DNA of 64,000 nucleotides from Euryodendron excelsum (taxonomy: Eukaryota; Streptophyta; Magnoliopsida; Ericales; Pentaphylacaceae), in NCBI GenBank assembly GCA_033060915.1, contig CM065387.1, forward strand, positions 33,042,001 to 33,106,000, read 5' to 3'. Within the stretch, counting starts at the first letter, position 1, and the number at the start of each line of letters is the position of its first letter. Shown here piece after piece: positions 22,713-35,345 of the stretch. The notes below the pieces were generated by a model, which was given only the letters and a program-made list of their open reading frames with translations, was not told the origin of the DNA and did no database searches. The position numbers were made by a program, and so were the translations under genes.

Positions 22713-23388
22713 GTTGACCGGTCTAGATCTGGTCTGGACTTCTATCCGAAGAGTTGGTACTTTCTCAGTGGACAGGTTTGAAAGGCCTTACCGCCTTGAG
22801 GGATAAACTTTCTCAAAAGTTGTGTTGAACTTGGACAGTCTTTGATTCTTTAAGGGTTTGTGCTTTCTCAAAGAACCTGCTGGACTTGGACGGTCTTCCA
22901 TTCTGGAGCGGTTTGTGCTTTCTCAAAGAACGTGCCAGATTAGTGGACATTCTACTTTGGCAGGCTAGCAGGGGCCAGAAGTGAACCACTCTTCCATCTT
23001 GGGGACTTAAGTACTTTCCAAAGATGAGTGTGAAAGGGGCTTTATCGATCCATGGAATAAACTTTTTCGGTGATTGTGCTATATTGGGTTGAATGGTCCT
23101 ACCGTCAATGAGGGATCAACTTTCTCGAATGACGGGATAATTGGGTTTGGCTTTGAATTTGAATGGACTTATCATCTTGTGGAAGATGTGTCAGGTTGGA
23201 TTGGATCGACTAATGCACTAGGGGCATTTTGATCATTTTGCCTCTGTTGGGCCCAGTGGGCCCGTGAAGCAATCAATTGATTGGACTGGATCTAGAAAGC
23301 CGGTTTAGGCTTAAATGTGCTTGTGTTGGCTTGTAGGTGTTTCTGGTCGGGCCGGAGATCGCTGAGTGGCCAAAATGAGGTGCTGACA
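22713..23388 (-). mobile_element. Reversed LTR of subfamily C, first ~676 bp
   Basis: On the minus strand it starts TGTCAGCACCTCATTTTGG at 23388, followed by CCACTCAGCGATCTCCGG. The start resembles 30199 (TGTCAGCACCCCATTTTGG), so a third LTR subfamily. It contains three TTTGAGAAAGyrCAAACC-like units. It is cut at 22712 by the end of element A, which implies that A inserted into this LTR and the rest lies left of the window. GTGAG at 23389 would be its right target duplication. Confidence 0.75.
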
Positions 23389-24949
23389 GTGAGATATTTA
23401 AGAGATTTCCAAAAATCTATATTCAAATCTTTCTAAAATAGTTTTGCAAATTTACTTTTCAAAAACTCATAGTCTTGAAGTCCAAGTTAAATCCCTAGAG
23501 TCCATGTCTATGAGAGTGTAACTTTTCAAAGTGGAGTTTCACATAAAATATGGATTTTTTAATTCAAAAGTCATATAAAATGATAAATTTTCAAAAATAA
23601 AAATTTTTCATTTTCAATTAAAATCAAATCTTTCTAATTCAAGTGCACTGTATAAATCCTAGATCCTAGGATTGCTTAAATCTCATGTTACCTTAAACCT
23701 TGGTGAAACCTTTTCAAACTCAACTTTCCAAATTCAATTTTTACTAAATCAAATCTTTCTCAAAATGAGAACTTTCATAAAATAGAAATTTCTTAATTCA
23801 AAGCTTTCCTAAGTTTGAACTCTCCAAATTCTAACTTTATAAAATTTTCAAATCAAATATTTCTAAATCAAATCAAATCCTTTCCAATCTTTCTAAAATA
23901 AAAATTTTCTAAAATAGAACCTTCCTAATTTGAAACTTTTTGAAATCAAGCTTTCTAAAATTTAACTTTTCAAGTGCATGTTTAAACCCTAGGTTATCTA
24001 AGTCATTGGATACCAAACCCTAGTTCAACCCTAACCCTGAGCTAGGAAACTTCAACTCTTTTCTAAGTCTCAAGTCTAAATCAAGATAATTTTGAAGTTC
24101 AATTCAAACTTTCCAAGACAAGTTCAGGTATTATTTCAAGGTTCAATTTCAGAGTCAAGTTTTATTGCAAAGTCAACTCCAAGTTCGATTTCAAATCAAA
24201 GTTCAATTTCCAATCACCCAATCAAAGTTCAAACCAAAACCTTTTGAAGTCGAACTTTTCAAAGGCCACAAGTTGTCTTTTCAAATCAAGTAAGGTCCCA
24301 AAGTGTCTATTTCCAATCGAATCTTGAGTCCGAACCACGACTGACCTGATTCTCAATAAAGAGATATGTAGTGGATATAATTGGAATTATTTTATGCACT
24401 GGCGTGTCATGCATCACATCATCTCTAAAGTGATAACATAAACTTCTTTTCAAAATTCTTAAAGTGGATATAATTGGACATTTAGTGACTGGAGATTCTA
24501 AATGAGTGAATTTTAGGTGAAAAGACATGTAGATACCGTAATGGAGGGATAGGGTGATAGCCTAGTGCATCACCTTATACGTAACCAACCTCTGAACCTA
24601 GAATCATTATTTTCAAAAGAATAAAACAGGGTTATTTTAAAAATAGGAAAAGGTCTTAAATCTTTATAAAAGGTTGTCAAACTACTTGTTTTCTTAAAAA
24701 CTCTCTTAAGAGAAAGTTTTTCGAATTTTTCAAAAATCCTAAGTTTAATTTTCAGATTACACTTAATTTTAGGTGACCTAACTCACCTTAACAAAATTAG
24801 ATGGCGACTCCAAATGTTTTCCCTAAACCCTTATTCAAATTAATTTCTAGTTTAAACCTAGTCACACTCGTCCTTCTAGGAGGATGCGTTCTAATGAGAG
24901 AGTACCATATGTATTTTCCACACTTGAGTGTGAAAACTGGGGCGCGATA
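23389..24949 (+). mobile_element. LTR G, 3' part
   Basis: Picks up at GTGAGATATTTAAGAG, the matching point of A LTRs near 20838, and runs through filler and conserved blocks to GGGGCGCGATA (CA end mutated to TA). A PBS follows, so it was a 5' LTR. It is more decayed than A, as expected for the outer, older insertion. Confidence 0.8.
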
Positions 24950-24951
24950 GC

Positions 24952-24969
24952 TGGGGATTCCACTGAAGA
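24952..24969 (+). other. Primer binding site of element G
   Basis: TGGGGATTCCACTGAAGA, a mutated form of TGGCGACTCCACTGGGGA, two bases after the LTR G end; CGCTTAGAAGGTTAGGCCAT follows as in the other leaders. Confidence 0.7.
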
Positions 24970-25004
24970 CGCTTAGAAGGTTAGGCCATACCATGTCCTT
25001 TTAC

Positions 25005-25009
25005 CCTTC
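25005..25009 (+). repeat. Target site duplication CCTTC, left
   Basis: CCTTC before LTR B2; repeated at 29786-29790 after it. Removing the LTR restores ACCCTTCACTCACCTAGA, the leader sequence seen in A and F. Confidence 0.92.
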
Positions 25010-25195
25010 TGTAAGCACCCCATTTTTTATCGCTCAACAGTCTACAGTCCGTCCAGACTTGTATTCAAGTCAATGTGGACATATTTTGAGTCAAATCAAC
25101 TTTCCAAATCTAATCCCGTCTATCCATCGCTTCGCGGGCCCACCAGGCCCAAATAGAGGCAAAATGACCGAAATGCCCTTGAGGGCATTGTTCAG

Positions 25196-25385
25196 TCCAA
25201 TTCCAAATCAGGCGCGTCTTTCCGAAGACGATAAGTCCCCTTTCCAATTCCAAATCAGGCACGTCTTTCGGAAGACGGTAAGTCCCCTTTCCATATTCCA
25301 ATAGGCGCGTCTTTCTGAAGACGGTAAGTTCCCTTTCCAATTCTAATAGGCACGTCTTTCCAAAGACGGTAAGTCCCCTTTCCAA
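25196..25385 (+). repeat. About 46-bp tandem repeats in LTR B2
   Basis: GCrCGTCTTTC occurs at 25212, 25259, 25305 and 25350 (45-47 bp steps). Each unit has CGTCTT...AAGACG hairpin arms and GGTAAGTCCCCTTTCC. B1 has 81-bp units at the same place, so the array was rebuilt independently in the two copies. Confidence 0.85.
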
Positions 25386-26680
25386 CCCCTTTTTTCAATT
25401 CCAATTTCAATCCCTCTCTCGAGAAAACTGATTTCTCGAGACGGTAAGCCTATCCAATCCGGCACGTTTTTCAAAGAAATTTTTTTCGAAACGGTAAGTC
25501 CCTTTAAACCTGTCGACCGGGACAAGACCCTAAGTTCCCTAGATGGTAGAACGGTCCACCTTCGGCACCTGCTAGCCCGCCAATGCAGAAATGTCTGTTT
25601 CAGCACGCCTTCCAAGAAATTTGACTTCTCAGGCACTATGTCCCTTTAGCAGCTTCCCGGGATCAGGCAGTCTCAAGAATGATCGCGAACCGTCAGAGTA
25701 GCGGAAGTACTTATAAACATCGCAACCGTCAGAATAGCGAAAATATTCGCAAGTAGGTCGATATAGGAAATTACCAACAAACTCCTGTATCATGAGACCA
25801 CCATTAGAGTGGTGGAAACTCTCAAAAACCCAGGTCAACGCCAGTGCCTGCTAGTCCACTTTAGTGAAAAATGACCAAACTGCCCCTATAGCCATTTTTC
25901 AGCACGTTTCTTGAGATAATACCTAAGTCCTTAGAATGGTAAATCTATCATTCCAAGATCAACTTAGAGACAATCCGGCATGATTAGGTACCTTTTAGTC
26001 AGTTTCGGGCAAGTTCTAAGACTTTCTAGTCAAGATGACCATTTTGCCCCTAGGCATCCAAACGCCCCGGGGACCACACCGGCTCTGGGTATCAGACCGG
26101 TAATCTCCCGAGAATGCTTCTTATAGTATTCTCGACATTCTTTTATCGTTTCGGATCATTCCGAATCAGTTCCGGTAAACCCGGTGCAAAATGACCCTTT
26201 TTCCCCTAGTGGGTTGGTCGCCTTTTTCTAGCCACTTCGGCTCTAGATATCAAACCGGTAGCCTTTGGGAACATTCTAAATACTGTTTCTAAATCTCGAG
26301 TCTTCTTCCGGGACATTCTGAGTCCGTCCCGACAGCTTTCCGATCTAATTGACCTTTTTGCCCCTAATGGCCCGGTCAATCTTTCCGACAATTCTTGTCA
26401 TCCTTTTTCAGGTCAAATACCTCAGAGACCCTATTCTAAGGGTTTCTTTCCATTCCCAGCTTTCCAGGTCAGTCCTGGCCTCTTCAAATCATTCTCGGAC
26501 CTTCCGGAGTCACTCTTAGTGAAGCCAGGCTAAAAATTACATGGTAGTCACTAGTACAGGCGCCCAAATCTTCTCAAGATATGTTGCTTGCCGACCTTAA
26601 AACTTTCTTAACTGGTTGGTGGCGCCAGGCCAATATTTGGCCTAGCGCCACTGCAACAGGCACCAGGTCATTCCCTTGTC

Positions 26681-26688
26681 TATAAATA
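26681..26688 (+). promoter_or_regulatory. TATA box of solo LTR B2
   Basis: TATAAATATAGAG; the palindromes upstream are reduced to TGGTGGCGCCAGGCCAA near 26620. Confidence 0.78.
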
Positions 26689-28042
26689 TAGAGTCTCCTC
26701 CAGCGTGAAAGAGGTCCGCCAACTCAGTCTAAAAACCCTATTATTAAACATACAGAGCTCGTAGCCTTTCTAAATCCTAGTCTTCTTAGGTTTTCCCAAA
26801 CCCTAGCCTCCATACACAAACCTTAACCTTCTATACCCTCATACACTCTCATATACTCATACACTAGCCTCAAACCCTCCATTGAAGACTTGGATTGCTG
26901 CAACTACAAAGTTTTGAATATTGAAGACAAACTCTTAAAGACTGAAGTGAATACCGAAACAAGACAAGCAAAGCAAAGCGCGCAAAGCTAAGCAAAATAA
27001 AGAAGACACAAGGTAAGCTTCTTATTTACGTTTACGCATCTTCTCCCTCTTTTCTCTCTCTTAACCCACTTAGATTTTCTTTTATTTTAATCTCCCATCT
27101 TCTTCCCCCCCTTCTTACATGCTTGAAACAAGGGAATTCCTGGTCCATGTGTAAGATTAGGCTATTGGAGAGTCACCGTGTCGGGGGCTTTCTTTTTGTT
27201 TAACCGGAGACCACGTGGGTTCGGCCCTCTTGATTATGCGGTGAAACCTTTAACCTTGTATGTTCACGACCCCTCTTTGCATTGTGCATATTATGATCTT
27301 GCATTCTTCTCAAATTCATTTTCAAACTTGTTTTTCAAAACTTGCATTAACATCGTTTTCAAACTTGCATCAAGTTCTTCTTTTTCAAAACTTGTTTTCA
27401 AAATCACAATCCTAAGGTGATTCTAGCCTTTTCATAGTTAGGGTTGCTTTAGGAAAGTGTTACATTTAAAGTGACTAATATGGTCCATATTTTCAAAACA
27501 TTGTTGTTTTCAAAACCACTATCTTAAAGTGGTTCTAACCTTCTTATGGTTAGAATCGTTTTAGGAAAGTGAGATATTTTGTATACTTTTTAAAAACTCT
27601 CTTTTCAAATCTCTCATTCTAAAAACCTCTCTTTCAACATACTTTCTAAAAACGCTCTCCAATCTCCTTCTTCAAATTCCTTTCCAAAATTGTTTTCCAA
27701 AAACTCCATCCAAAAATCTATTTTCAAAACTTTCTTTTCAACTCCTTTCCAAAACACTCTCTTCAAAATTCCTTTCCTAAAAACACTCCCTAGTTTTTTC
27801 TTCTTAGAAAACTCTCTCCAATCTCCTTTCCAAAATTGTTTTTCAAAAACTCCTTTCCAACAATCTCTTTCCAAAAACATCTTTTCTAAAAGCTCCTTTC
27901 CAAAAACGCTTTCCTCAAAGTTCACTCTCCAAAGACGCTCTTTACATTTCCTTCCTAAACAACTCTTCCCAAAAATCTCTTTCTAAAAACTCCTCACTAG
28001 GATTTCTTTCCAAAAACTCTCTCTTTTTAAAATTCACTTTCT

Positions 28043-28212
28043 AAAAACTCCTCTCTAGGATTTCCTTCCAAAAATCTCCCTTTCTAAAAACTCACTTTCC
28101 AAAAACTCTTTCCTTAAAGCCTAAGTTAAAAACTCCTCTCTAGGATTTCCTTCCAAAAATCTCCCTTTCTAAAAACTCACTTTCCAAAAACTCTTTCCTT
28201 AAAGCCTAGTTA
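28043..28212 (+). repeat. 85-bp near-perfect tandem duplication in LTR B2
   Basis: AAAAACTCCTCTCTAGG starts at 28043 and again at 28128, and the two units look nearly identical to the eye. This is much less diverged than the rest of the filler, so it is a recent event. Confidence 0.88.
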
Positions 28213-28770
28213 AATCCTAGAACCCACGTTTAGGAAACCCTAATTTTCCTTCCCAAAAACATGATTTCTAATCCCTTATTTTGGCCTCAAAACCTAGGTT
28301 TCCAAAACCTGTTGTTTTTTACATCAAGATTATATATATTTTCAAAACCTCTTTTCTATGTCAAAACTATAGTCTCCAAAATCTAGGATTTCTAGAACTT
28401 CCCTTTCCAAATCCGTGTCAAATCCAATCTTCTTTTTAGGAAACCAAATCCAATCTCCCCATTTAGGAAACTAGATCCTATCCTCTGTTCTTAGAAATAA
28501 GATCAAACCATCTCTTTTAGAAAGAAAATCCAATCCTTGTTTTGGGAAATAGGAATCTCAATCATTCCTAGTCTAAACCTTTCCTAATTCACACTTTCCT
28601 AATCCCATACCTTCCTAAACCATAAGTTTTCTAAACTTAAACTTTCAAATCTTTCCTTAAACATTAAGCTTCCAAATCTTTCCTAATTCAACTATTTCCT
28701 AATTTCATCAATTTCCAAATTTCAACTTTCTAAACTTCAAATCTTTCCAAATCTAAAACTTTCTAAACTC

Positions 28771-28918
28771 AAAACTTTATTACTTTCAAAACTTCCCTAT
28801 TTCAAAACTCTCCTATTTCAAAAACATTCATTTTTCCTAAACTCAAAACTTTATTACTTTAAAAACTTCTCTATTTCAAAACTCTCCTATTTAAAAAACA
28901 TTCATTTTTCCTAAAAAC
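28771..28918 (+). repeat. 74-bp tandem duplication in LTR B2
   Basis: AAAACTTTATTACTTT begins at 28771 and again at 28845, each followed by CTATTTCAAAACTCTCC and CATTCATTTTTCC. A few substitutions separate the copies. Confidence 0.85.
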
Positions 28919-29785
28919 GAAACCTTTCTTATTTTCAAAACTTTTCTAATTCGAAAACTTTCTTCAATCAAAACTTTCCGAACTACGAATGACCTGATTC
29001 CTCAAAAAGGATACGTAGGCAACCCTCATAGGTGCGGTCACAACCTTTTTCAAATCTCAAATTCCACAACCTTTTTCAAGTTTCTATTTTCACAACCTTT
29101 TTCAAATCTCCAATTCCATAATCTATTTCAAACTTCCAAATTCAAAATTTATATTTTCAAATCTCTATTTTCAATTTCTAAAATTTTTCAATTTCAAATC
29201 TATCTCCAAATCTATTTTTCAACTATCTTTTTCTATTGTATTTGCATATCATGCATCATGATAGTTTTTAAGCATTCTTTTTCTAAAGTGAATAGGATTG
29301 AACATTTGATAGTTGAAGACTCTCATAGGTGAATCTAGGGTAAATAGACATGTAGGTACCGCAAAGGTGGGGTAGGGTGATGGCTTAGTGCGTCTTCCCT
29401 ACACGTAACCAACCTCCGAACATAGGATCATTGTTTTTAAAGACCAAAATGGAGTTTATTTTAAAAAAAGGGCTTAAATGTTTTTCAAATGTTGCCAAAC
29501 AGCCTATTTTCTTAAAAACCCTCTCTTGAGGATGTTTTCCAAAATTGTTTTCAAAAGCCCTAAGTATAGTCTTTGGATTATGCTTAGTTTTTAGGTGACC
29601 TAACTCACTTTAATCAAGTTAGGTGGCGAATCCAAATTATTTTCCAAAAGCCCTTTGTTCAAATCAATTTTCAATTCAAACCTAGTCGCACTCATTCTTC
29701 TAGGAGGGTAAGTTCTAATGAGAGAGTACAGTATTTTTTTCGCTTATGTGTGTATTCCTCGAGTGCGAAAAATCTGGGCGCGACA

Positions 29786-30079
29786 CCTTCACTCACCTAG
29801 AATCTTCAATTAAGTTGTTCAATTCTATCCACTTTAAATTTTTTAAAATTAAACTTTTCAAAGTTGTTTTCAAAAAATGTCATTGCTTGCATTCAATTCA
29901 TATTCAATCATTCTATCTTGCATTAAGTTTGTTATTAGGGTACTGACTTTTTACATTTCATTTTATTGGTGGACCATGTTCACATTTACTTTATTGTCTA
30001 TATAAATTACCATGAATGACAGGATGGAATGGACAGGATGGATGGGAGTTGTTAGGCCTTTTCCTTCACTTTTCAAAAA

Positions 30080-30128
<49 letters not shown>

Positions 30129-30198
30129 GCACGTGCACTCGCATTTGCATATTTTCATTCTCTACCTGATTATGTTCCTTTTAGTTAGAAGCGGAAAT
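29786..30198 (+). mobile_element. Leader of element G, continued
   Basis: Begins with the second CCTTC and continues ACTCACCTAGAATCTTCAAT, as at 63273 and 4351. It ends in TTAGAAGCGGAAA, where the C LTR starts. Contains a (CA)21 microsatellite. No coding frame; a histidine-threonine reading frame across the CA run is not a gene. Confidence 0.75.
30083..30124 (+). repeat. (CA)21 microsatellite
   Basis: Uninterrupted dinucleotide run, the longest in the window. Confidence 0.97.
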
Positions 30199-30418
30199 TG
30201 TCAGCACCCCATTTTGGCCACTTAGTGATCTCCAGCCCGACCGGATGCACCTGTAAACCAACACAAGCACATTCAAGCCCAGATCGGCTTTCCAGGCTAG
30301 TCCAATTAAACAACCGCTTCGTGGGCCTGCTGGGCCGAATAGAGGCAAAATGACCAAAATACCCTTATTGCATTGTCAGTCTAATCCAGACCGGCACCAT
30401 TTTCCATAAGACGATAAG
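30199..30418 (+). mobile_element. Forward LTR C, first 220 bp
   Basis: TGTCAGCACCCCATTTTGGCC, then GATCTCCAGCCCGACCGGAT; the same subfamily as the reversed LTR at 22713-23388. It is cut after ACGATAAG, where the reversed B LTR begins. Confidence 0.72.
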
Positions 30419-33400
30419 TGTCGCGCCCAGATTTTTTGCACTCGAGGAATACACACACAAGCGAAAAAAATATTGTACTCTCTCATTAGAACTCATCCTC
30501 CTAGAAGAATGAGTGCAACTAGGTTTGAATTGAAAATTGATTTGAATAAAGGGCTTTTGAAAAACAATTTGGAGTCCTCACCTAACTTGATTAAGGTGAG
30601 TTAGATCACCTAAAAACTAAGCACAATCCGAGGATCACACTTAGGGTTTTTAAAAATACTACCTCAAGAGAGGGTTTTTAAGAAAACAGGTTGTTTGGCA
30701 ACCTTTAGAAAACATTTAAGCCTTTTTTTTAAAAAAAATAAACTCCATTTTGGTCTTTTGAAAACAATGATCTAGGTTCTGAGGTTGATTACGTGTAGGG
30801 AAGACGCACTAAGCTATCACCCTACCCCGCCCTTGCGGTACCTACATGTCTATTTACCCTAGATTCACCTATGAGAGTCTTTAACTAACAAATGTCCAAT
30901 CTTATTTACTTTAGAAAAGAATTTTTAAAAAGACATGATGCATGATATGTAAATGCAATAGAAAATTTTGATTTGGAAATAGATTTGACAAGAATAATTT
31001 GATTTGATTTTAGAAGAGAGATTTGAAAATATAGAATTGATTTTGAAAATAGATTTGAAAAGATAAAATCGATTTGAAAGAAAGCTTTAGAAACTGGAAA
31101 TATAGATTTAAAGATAGATTTTTGAAATTAGAAAATTGGAAAGATTATGGAATCGGAGATTTGAAAAAGATTATGGAAATAGAAGCTTGATAAAGATTGT
31201 GCTCACACCCATGAAGGTTGCCTACGTATCCTTTTTGAGGAATCAGGTCAGTCGTAGTTCGGACAAGAGTCCGATTGAAAATAGAAGTTTTTGATTTGAA
31301 AAAAAGAGATTTTGATTTGGAAATCAGAGTAGAAGATTTGAAACCAGGATTGAACTTAGACCTAGAATTGAACTTGAAAGAGGATTTGACCCTTGGAAGA
31401 GAACTTGGACTAGATTTGAAAAGATAGAGTTTTAGAAAACCTAGACTTTAGGAAAGATGGGATTTAGGAAAGACTTGAGGTTTAAGAAAGATTTGACTTG
31501 AACGTTGGACTTGGAAGATTAGGGAAGTTGGATTTAGGAAAGGTTCGAATTAGGAGAGTTCTGTTTTAGGAAAGTTTCATTTTAGGAAAGTTTTGAGATA
31601 GGAAAGAATCAAAATTAGAAAGTTTTGAAATTGGAATGTTTTGGAATAGGAAAGTTTTGAAATTGGAAAGTCTTCTTTTTAAGAAAGAGTTGATTTTTGG
31701 AAAGTGTTTAAATTAGGAAAAGTTTAGTTTAAGAAAGATTTGGAGTTTGGAAAGTTTAGAATTTAGAAAGTTTTAACTTAAGAAAGTTTCGAATTTAGAA
31801 AGTTTTGACTTTAGAAAGTTTTTAAATTAGAAAGAGTTGAAAAGTTAGATTTGGAAAGGTATGGAATTTAGGAAAGGGTGGAATTAGGGAAGGTTTAGAT
31901 TTAGGAAAGATTTGAAAGTTTAAGTTTTAGAAACCTAAGGTTTAGGAAGGTATAAGATTAGGAGGGAGTGGGATTCCTATTTCCTAAATCGAAGGATTGG
32001 ATTTTGTTTCTAAAAGAGGTGTTTTGATTTTGTTTCCAAAAACGGAGGATAGGTTCTAGTTTCCTAAATGGGGGAGATTGAATTTGACATGGAATTGGGA
32101 GGGGAAGTTTTAGAAACCCTAGATTTTGAGGACTATAGTTTTGGCGTAGAAAAGGGGTTTTGGAAACTTATGGTTTAGATGTAAAAAATGAGATTTTGAA
32201 AACCTAGGTTTTAAGGCAAGATTGAAAATCATGTTTTTGAGAAAGGAAATTAGGGTTTTCTAATTGTGGGTTCTAGGATTTGACTTGGGCTCTATGAAAA
32301 GAGATTTTTGAAAAGTGAGTTTTTAGAAAGGGAGATTTTTGGAAAGAGATCCTAAAAAGGAGTTTTTAGAAAGTGAGTTTTGAAGAGAGTTTTCAGAAAG
32401 ATTTTTTTGGAAAGCAACACTTTGAGAGAGTTTTTGAAAAGAGATTTTGGGAAAGAGATTTTTGAAAAGATTTGTTTAGGAAGGAAACTTAAGGAGCGTT
32501 TTTAAAAAGTGAACTTTGAGGAGCGTGTTTTGGAAAGATGTTTGAAAAAGAGTTTTTGAAAAATGGATTTTTGGAGGAAGTTTTTGAAAAACAATTTTGG
32601 AAAGGAGATTGGAGAGACTTTTTAGAAAGTATGTTAGAAAAGAGATTTTTCGAATTAGAGATTTAAAAAGAGAGTTTTTAGAAAGTATATAAAATATCTC
32701 ACTTTCCTAAAGCAGTTCTAACCATAAGAAGATTAGAACCACTTTAAGATATGGTTTTGAAAACAACAAGGATTTGAAAATATGGACCGTATTGGTCACT
32801 TTAAATGTAACACTTTCCTAAAGCAACCCTAGCCATGGAAAGGCTAGAACCACCTTAGGATTGTGGTTTTGAAAAAGAAAATTTTGATGCAAGTTTTGAA
32901 AACAATTTTGATGCAAGCTTTTGAAAACGAGTTTGAAAACGAATTTTGGAAGAATGCAAGATCATGATATGCACAATGCAAGTTGGGGTCGTGAACATAC
33001 AAGGTTAAAGGCTTCACCACATAATCAAGAGGGCTGAACCCACGTGGTCTTCGGTTAGACTAAAGGAAAGCCCCCGACACGGTGACCTTCCAATAGCCTA
33101 ATCCTACACATGGACCGAGAAGTCCCTTGTTTCAAGCATGCAAGAAAGGGGGGGGGGGAAGAAGATGAGGGATTAAAATAGAAGAAAACCCAAGTAGGTT
33201 CAGAGAGAGAAGAGAGAGGGGGAAGATGCGTAAACTTAAATAGTGATCCTACCTTGTGTCTTGTTTATTTTGTTTTGCTTTGCGCACTTTGCTTTTCTTG
33301 CTTCGGTCCTTGCTTTGCTTCAGTCTTCGAGAACTTGTCTTTGATCTTCAAGAGCTTCGAAGTTACAGCACTTCAAGTCTTCAATGGAGGCTTTGAGGCT

Positions 33401-34792
33401 AGTGTATAAGTGTATAAGAGTGTATGGGAGTGTATAAGAGGCTAGGGTTTGGCGTATGGTGGCTAAGGTTTGGAAAACCTAAAGGAGACTAGGGTTCAGG
33501 GAGGTTACAAGCTCTATATATCAAAGAGTAGGGTTTTTAGACTGAGTTTGCGGACCTCTTTCACGCTGGAAGAAGCTCTGTATTTATAGAGAGAAGAATG
33601 ACCTGGCGCCTGTTGCAGTGGCGCTAAGCCAAAATTCCTTCTGGCACCACTCCAAGCCAAAAGTTGGCTTGGCGCCACTACTAGTGGTGCCAGCCACTTA
33701 GGAAAGTTTTAAAATCTTTAAACAATGTATCTTCAGAAGATTTGGACACCTGTACTGGTGACTACCATGAAAATTTTTAGTATGGCTTCACTAGGAGTGG
33801 CTCTGAAAGGTTCGGGAAGGATTTAAGGGACCAGGCATGGCCCGAAAAGTCAAAAAGGGATAGAAACCCTCAGAATAGGGTCCCGGGGGGTAATGGACTT
33901 GGAAAAGGATGACAAGATTTGTCAGAAGGGTTGACCGGGCCATTAGGGGTAAAACGGCCAACCGGGCTGAAAAGCTGCCAAGACAGACTCAGAATCTCCC
34001 GGAAGAAGACTCGAGATTTGGAAACATTATTTATATTGTTCCCAAAGGCTACCGGTTTGATACCTAGAGCCGATGTGGTAGAAAAAGGCGACCGGCCCAC
34101 CAGGGGCAAAACGGTCATTTCGCACTGGGTTTGCCGGAATTAACTCGGAATGATCCGAAAAGATAATGGAAGGTTGAGAATACTATAAGAAGCATTCTCG
34201 GGAGGTTACCGGTTTGATACCTAGAGTCGGTATGGTTCCTGGGCATTCGGATGCCTAGGGGCAAAATAATCATCTTGACCAGAAAGTCTCGGAATTGGCC
34301 CGAAACAGACTAGAAGGCACCTATTCATGCCGGATTGCCTTTAAGACAATCTTGGAAAGGTGGACATATCGTTCTGAGGACTTAGGTACTTTCTTGAGAA
34401 ATGTACCAGAAAATGGCCATAAGGACAGTTTGGTCATTTTTCACCAAAGCGGGCTAGCAGGCACTGGTGTTGACCTGGGTTTTGAGTGTTTCGGCCACTC
34501 TGACGGCGGTCCCGTGATACAGGGGTTTGTTGGCAATTCTCTATATCGACCTGTTTATGAGTACTTCCGCTACTCTGACGGTTCGCGATCATTCCAGAGA
34601 CTGCCTAATCTCTGGATACTGCTAGGTGGACTTAGTGCCTGAGGAATCAACTTTCTCAGAAGGTGTGCCAAAACAAACATTTTTGCATTGACAGGCTAGC
34701 AAGCGCCAAAGGTGGATCGTTCTATCATCTAGGGGACTTGGGGTCTCATCCCGGTCGATGGGTTTGAAGGGACTTGCCGTTCTGAAAGGACT
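30419..34792 (-). mobile_element. Reversed LTR of subfamily B (B3), start truncated
   Basis: Reads TGTCGCGCCCAGATTTTTT at 30419, the reverse complement of the B LTR end, and proceeds backwards through conserved block 2 (about 30790), block 1 (about 31205), filler (31270-32650), the GACCACGTGGGTT region (33033), TATA (33581) and U3 repeats (33900-34260). It stops around 34792, roughly 480 bp short of the expected LTR start. No target duplication can be paired because of this truncation. Confidence 0.88.
33581..33588 (-). promoter_or_regulatory. TATA box of reversed LTR B3
   Basis: TATAAATA on the minus strand, with GGCGCCACTACTAGTGGTGCC palindromes at 33641-33698 upstream in that orientation. 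A (G)11 run at 33148-33158 is the minus-strand C run of this LTR. Confidence 0.78.
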
Positions 34793-35345
34793 GCCTATAC
34801 CCCCCTTTCTTGTATGCTTGGAACAAGAGGGCGCTAAATCCATGTTGAGAGTGGGCGAGAGGAGACTACCGATTGGGACTCTCTTATTGACTTTCACTCA
34901 CTTCACAGCTTGGCTTTAGGGCCGTCTTGCAATGTGGTGATACCTATCCTTATATGATTCATGCCGTTATTATCATTGTCCTATATTTGCATTCTTGTCA
35001 TCTCTCTAACCCTAAAAACCATTTTCAAAGTTATTTCTCAAAACCACAATTCTAGATTGATCCTAACCCTTTCATGGTTAGGGTTTTCATAGAAAAGTGT
35101 GACATTTGAAACGACTTCTAATAGTTTATATTGTTTTCTTTTCAAAAACACAATCCTGAAACGATCCTAGTTATTTCATGACTAAGGTTGTCTCGGGCAA
35201 TGTGTGACATTCAAAATAATCCTAAAGGTCCACGTTTTAGGCTTTGTGCCTTTATTATTTTTCGAGCCACAAGCCTAAAGTAATTTTAGCTTTTCAATGG
35301 CTAGAATGGCTTAAGGCAAAGTGCGATATTCATTTGAATGTCTAA
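34793..35345 (+). mobile_element. Forward LTR middle fragment, probably subfamily C
   Basis: Begins abruptly with CTGCCTATACCCCCC and CTTTCTTGTATGCTTGG, the post-leader part of these LTRs, then has the repeated AACCCTTTCATGGTTAGGG units with GTGrnATTTGAAA. It may be the continuation of the C LTR broken at 30418, with about 1.6 kb of it lost together with the start of B3. Subfamily assignment is uncertain. Confidence 0.55.

Larger units (their letters stand above)
25010..29785 (+). mobile_element. Solo LTR B2 (4776 bp) inserted in leader of G
   Basis: Starts TGTAAGCACCCCATTTTTTATC, ends CTGGGCGCGACA, flanked by CCTTC on both sides, with the leader of G interrupted and resuming exactly. It is of the same subfamily as B1 (GACCACGTGGGTT near 27212, TATTTTACCCTATTATT-like leader near 26740). 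The filler region is shorter than in B1 and carries recent duplications. Confidence 0.95.

Noticed and set aside
27614..27986. Overlapping lysine/phenylalanine-rich frames on both strands
   Set aside because: Low-complexity LTR filler without stops by composition; no equivalent frame in B1 or B3.
30016..30225. Frame with a threonine-histidine run
   Set aside because: Translation of the (CA)21 microsatellite in a leader; no gene signal.
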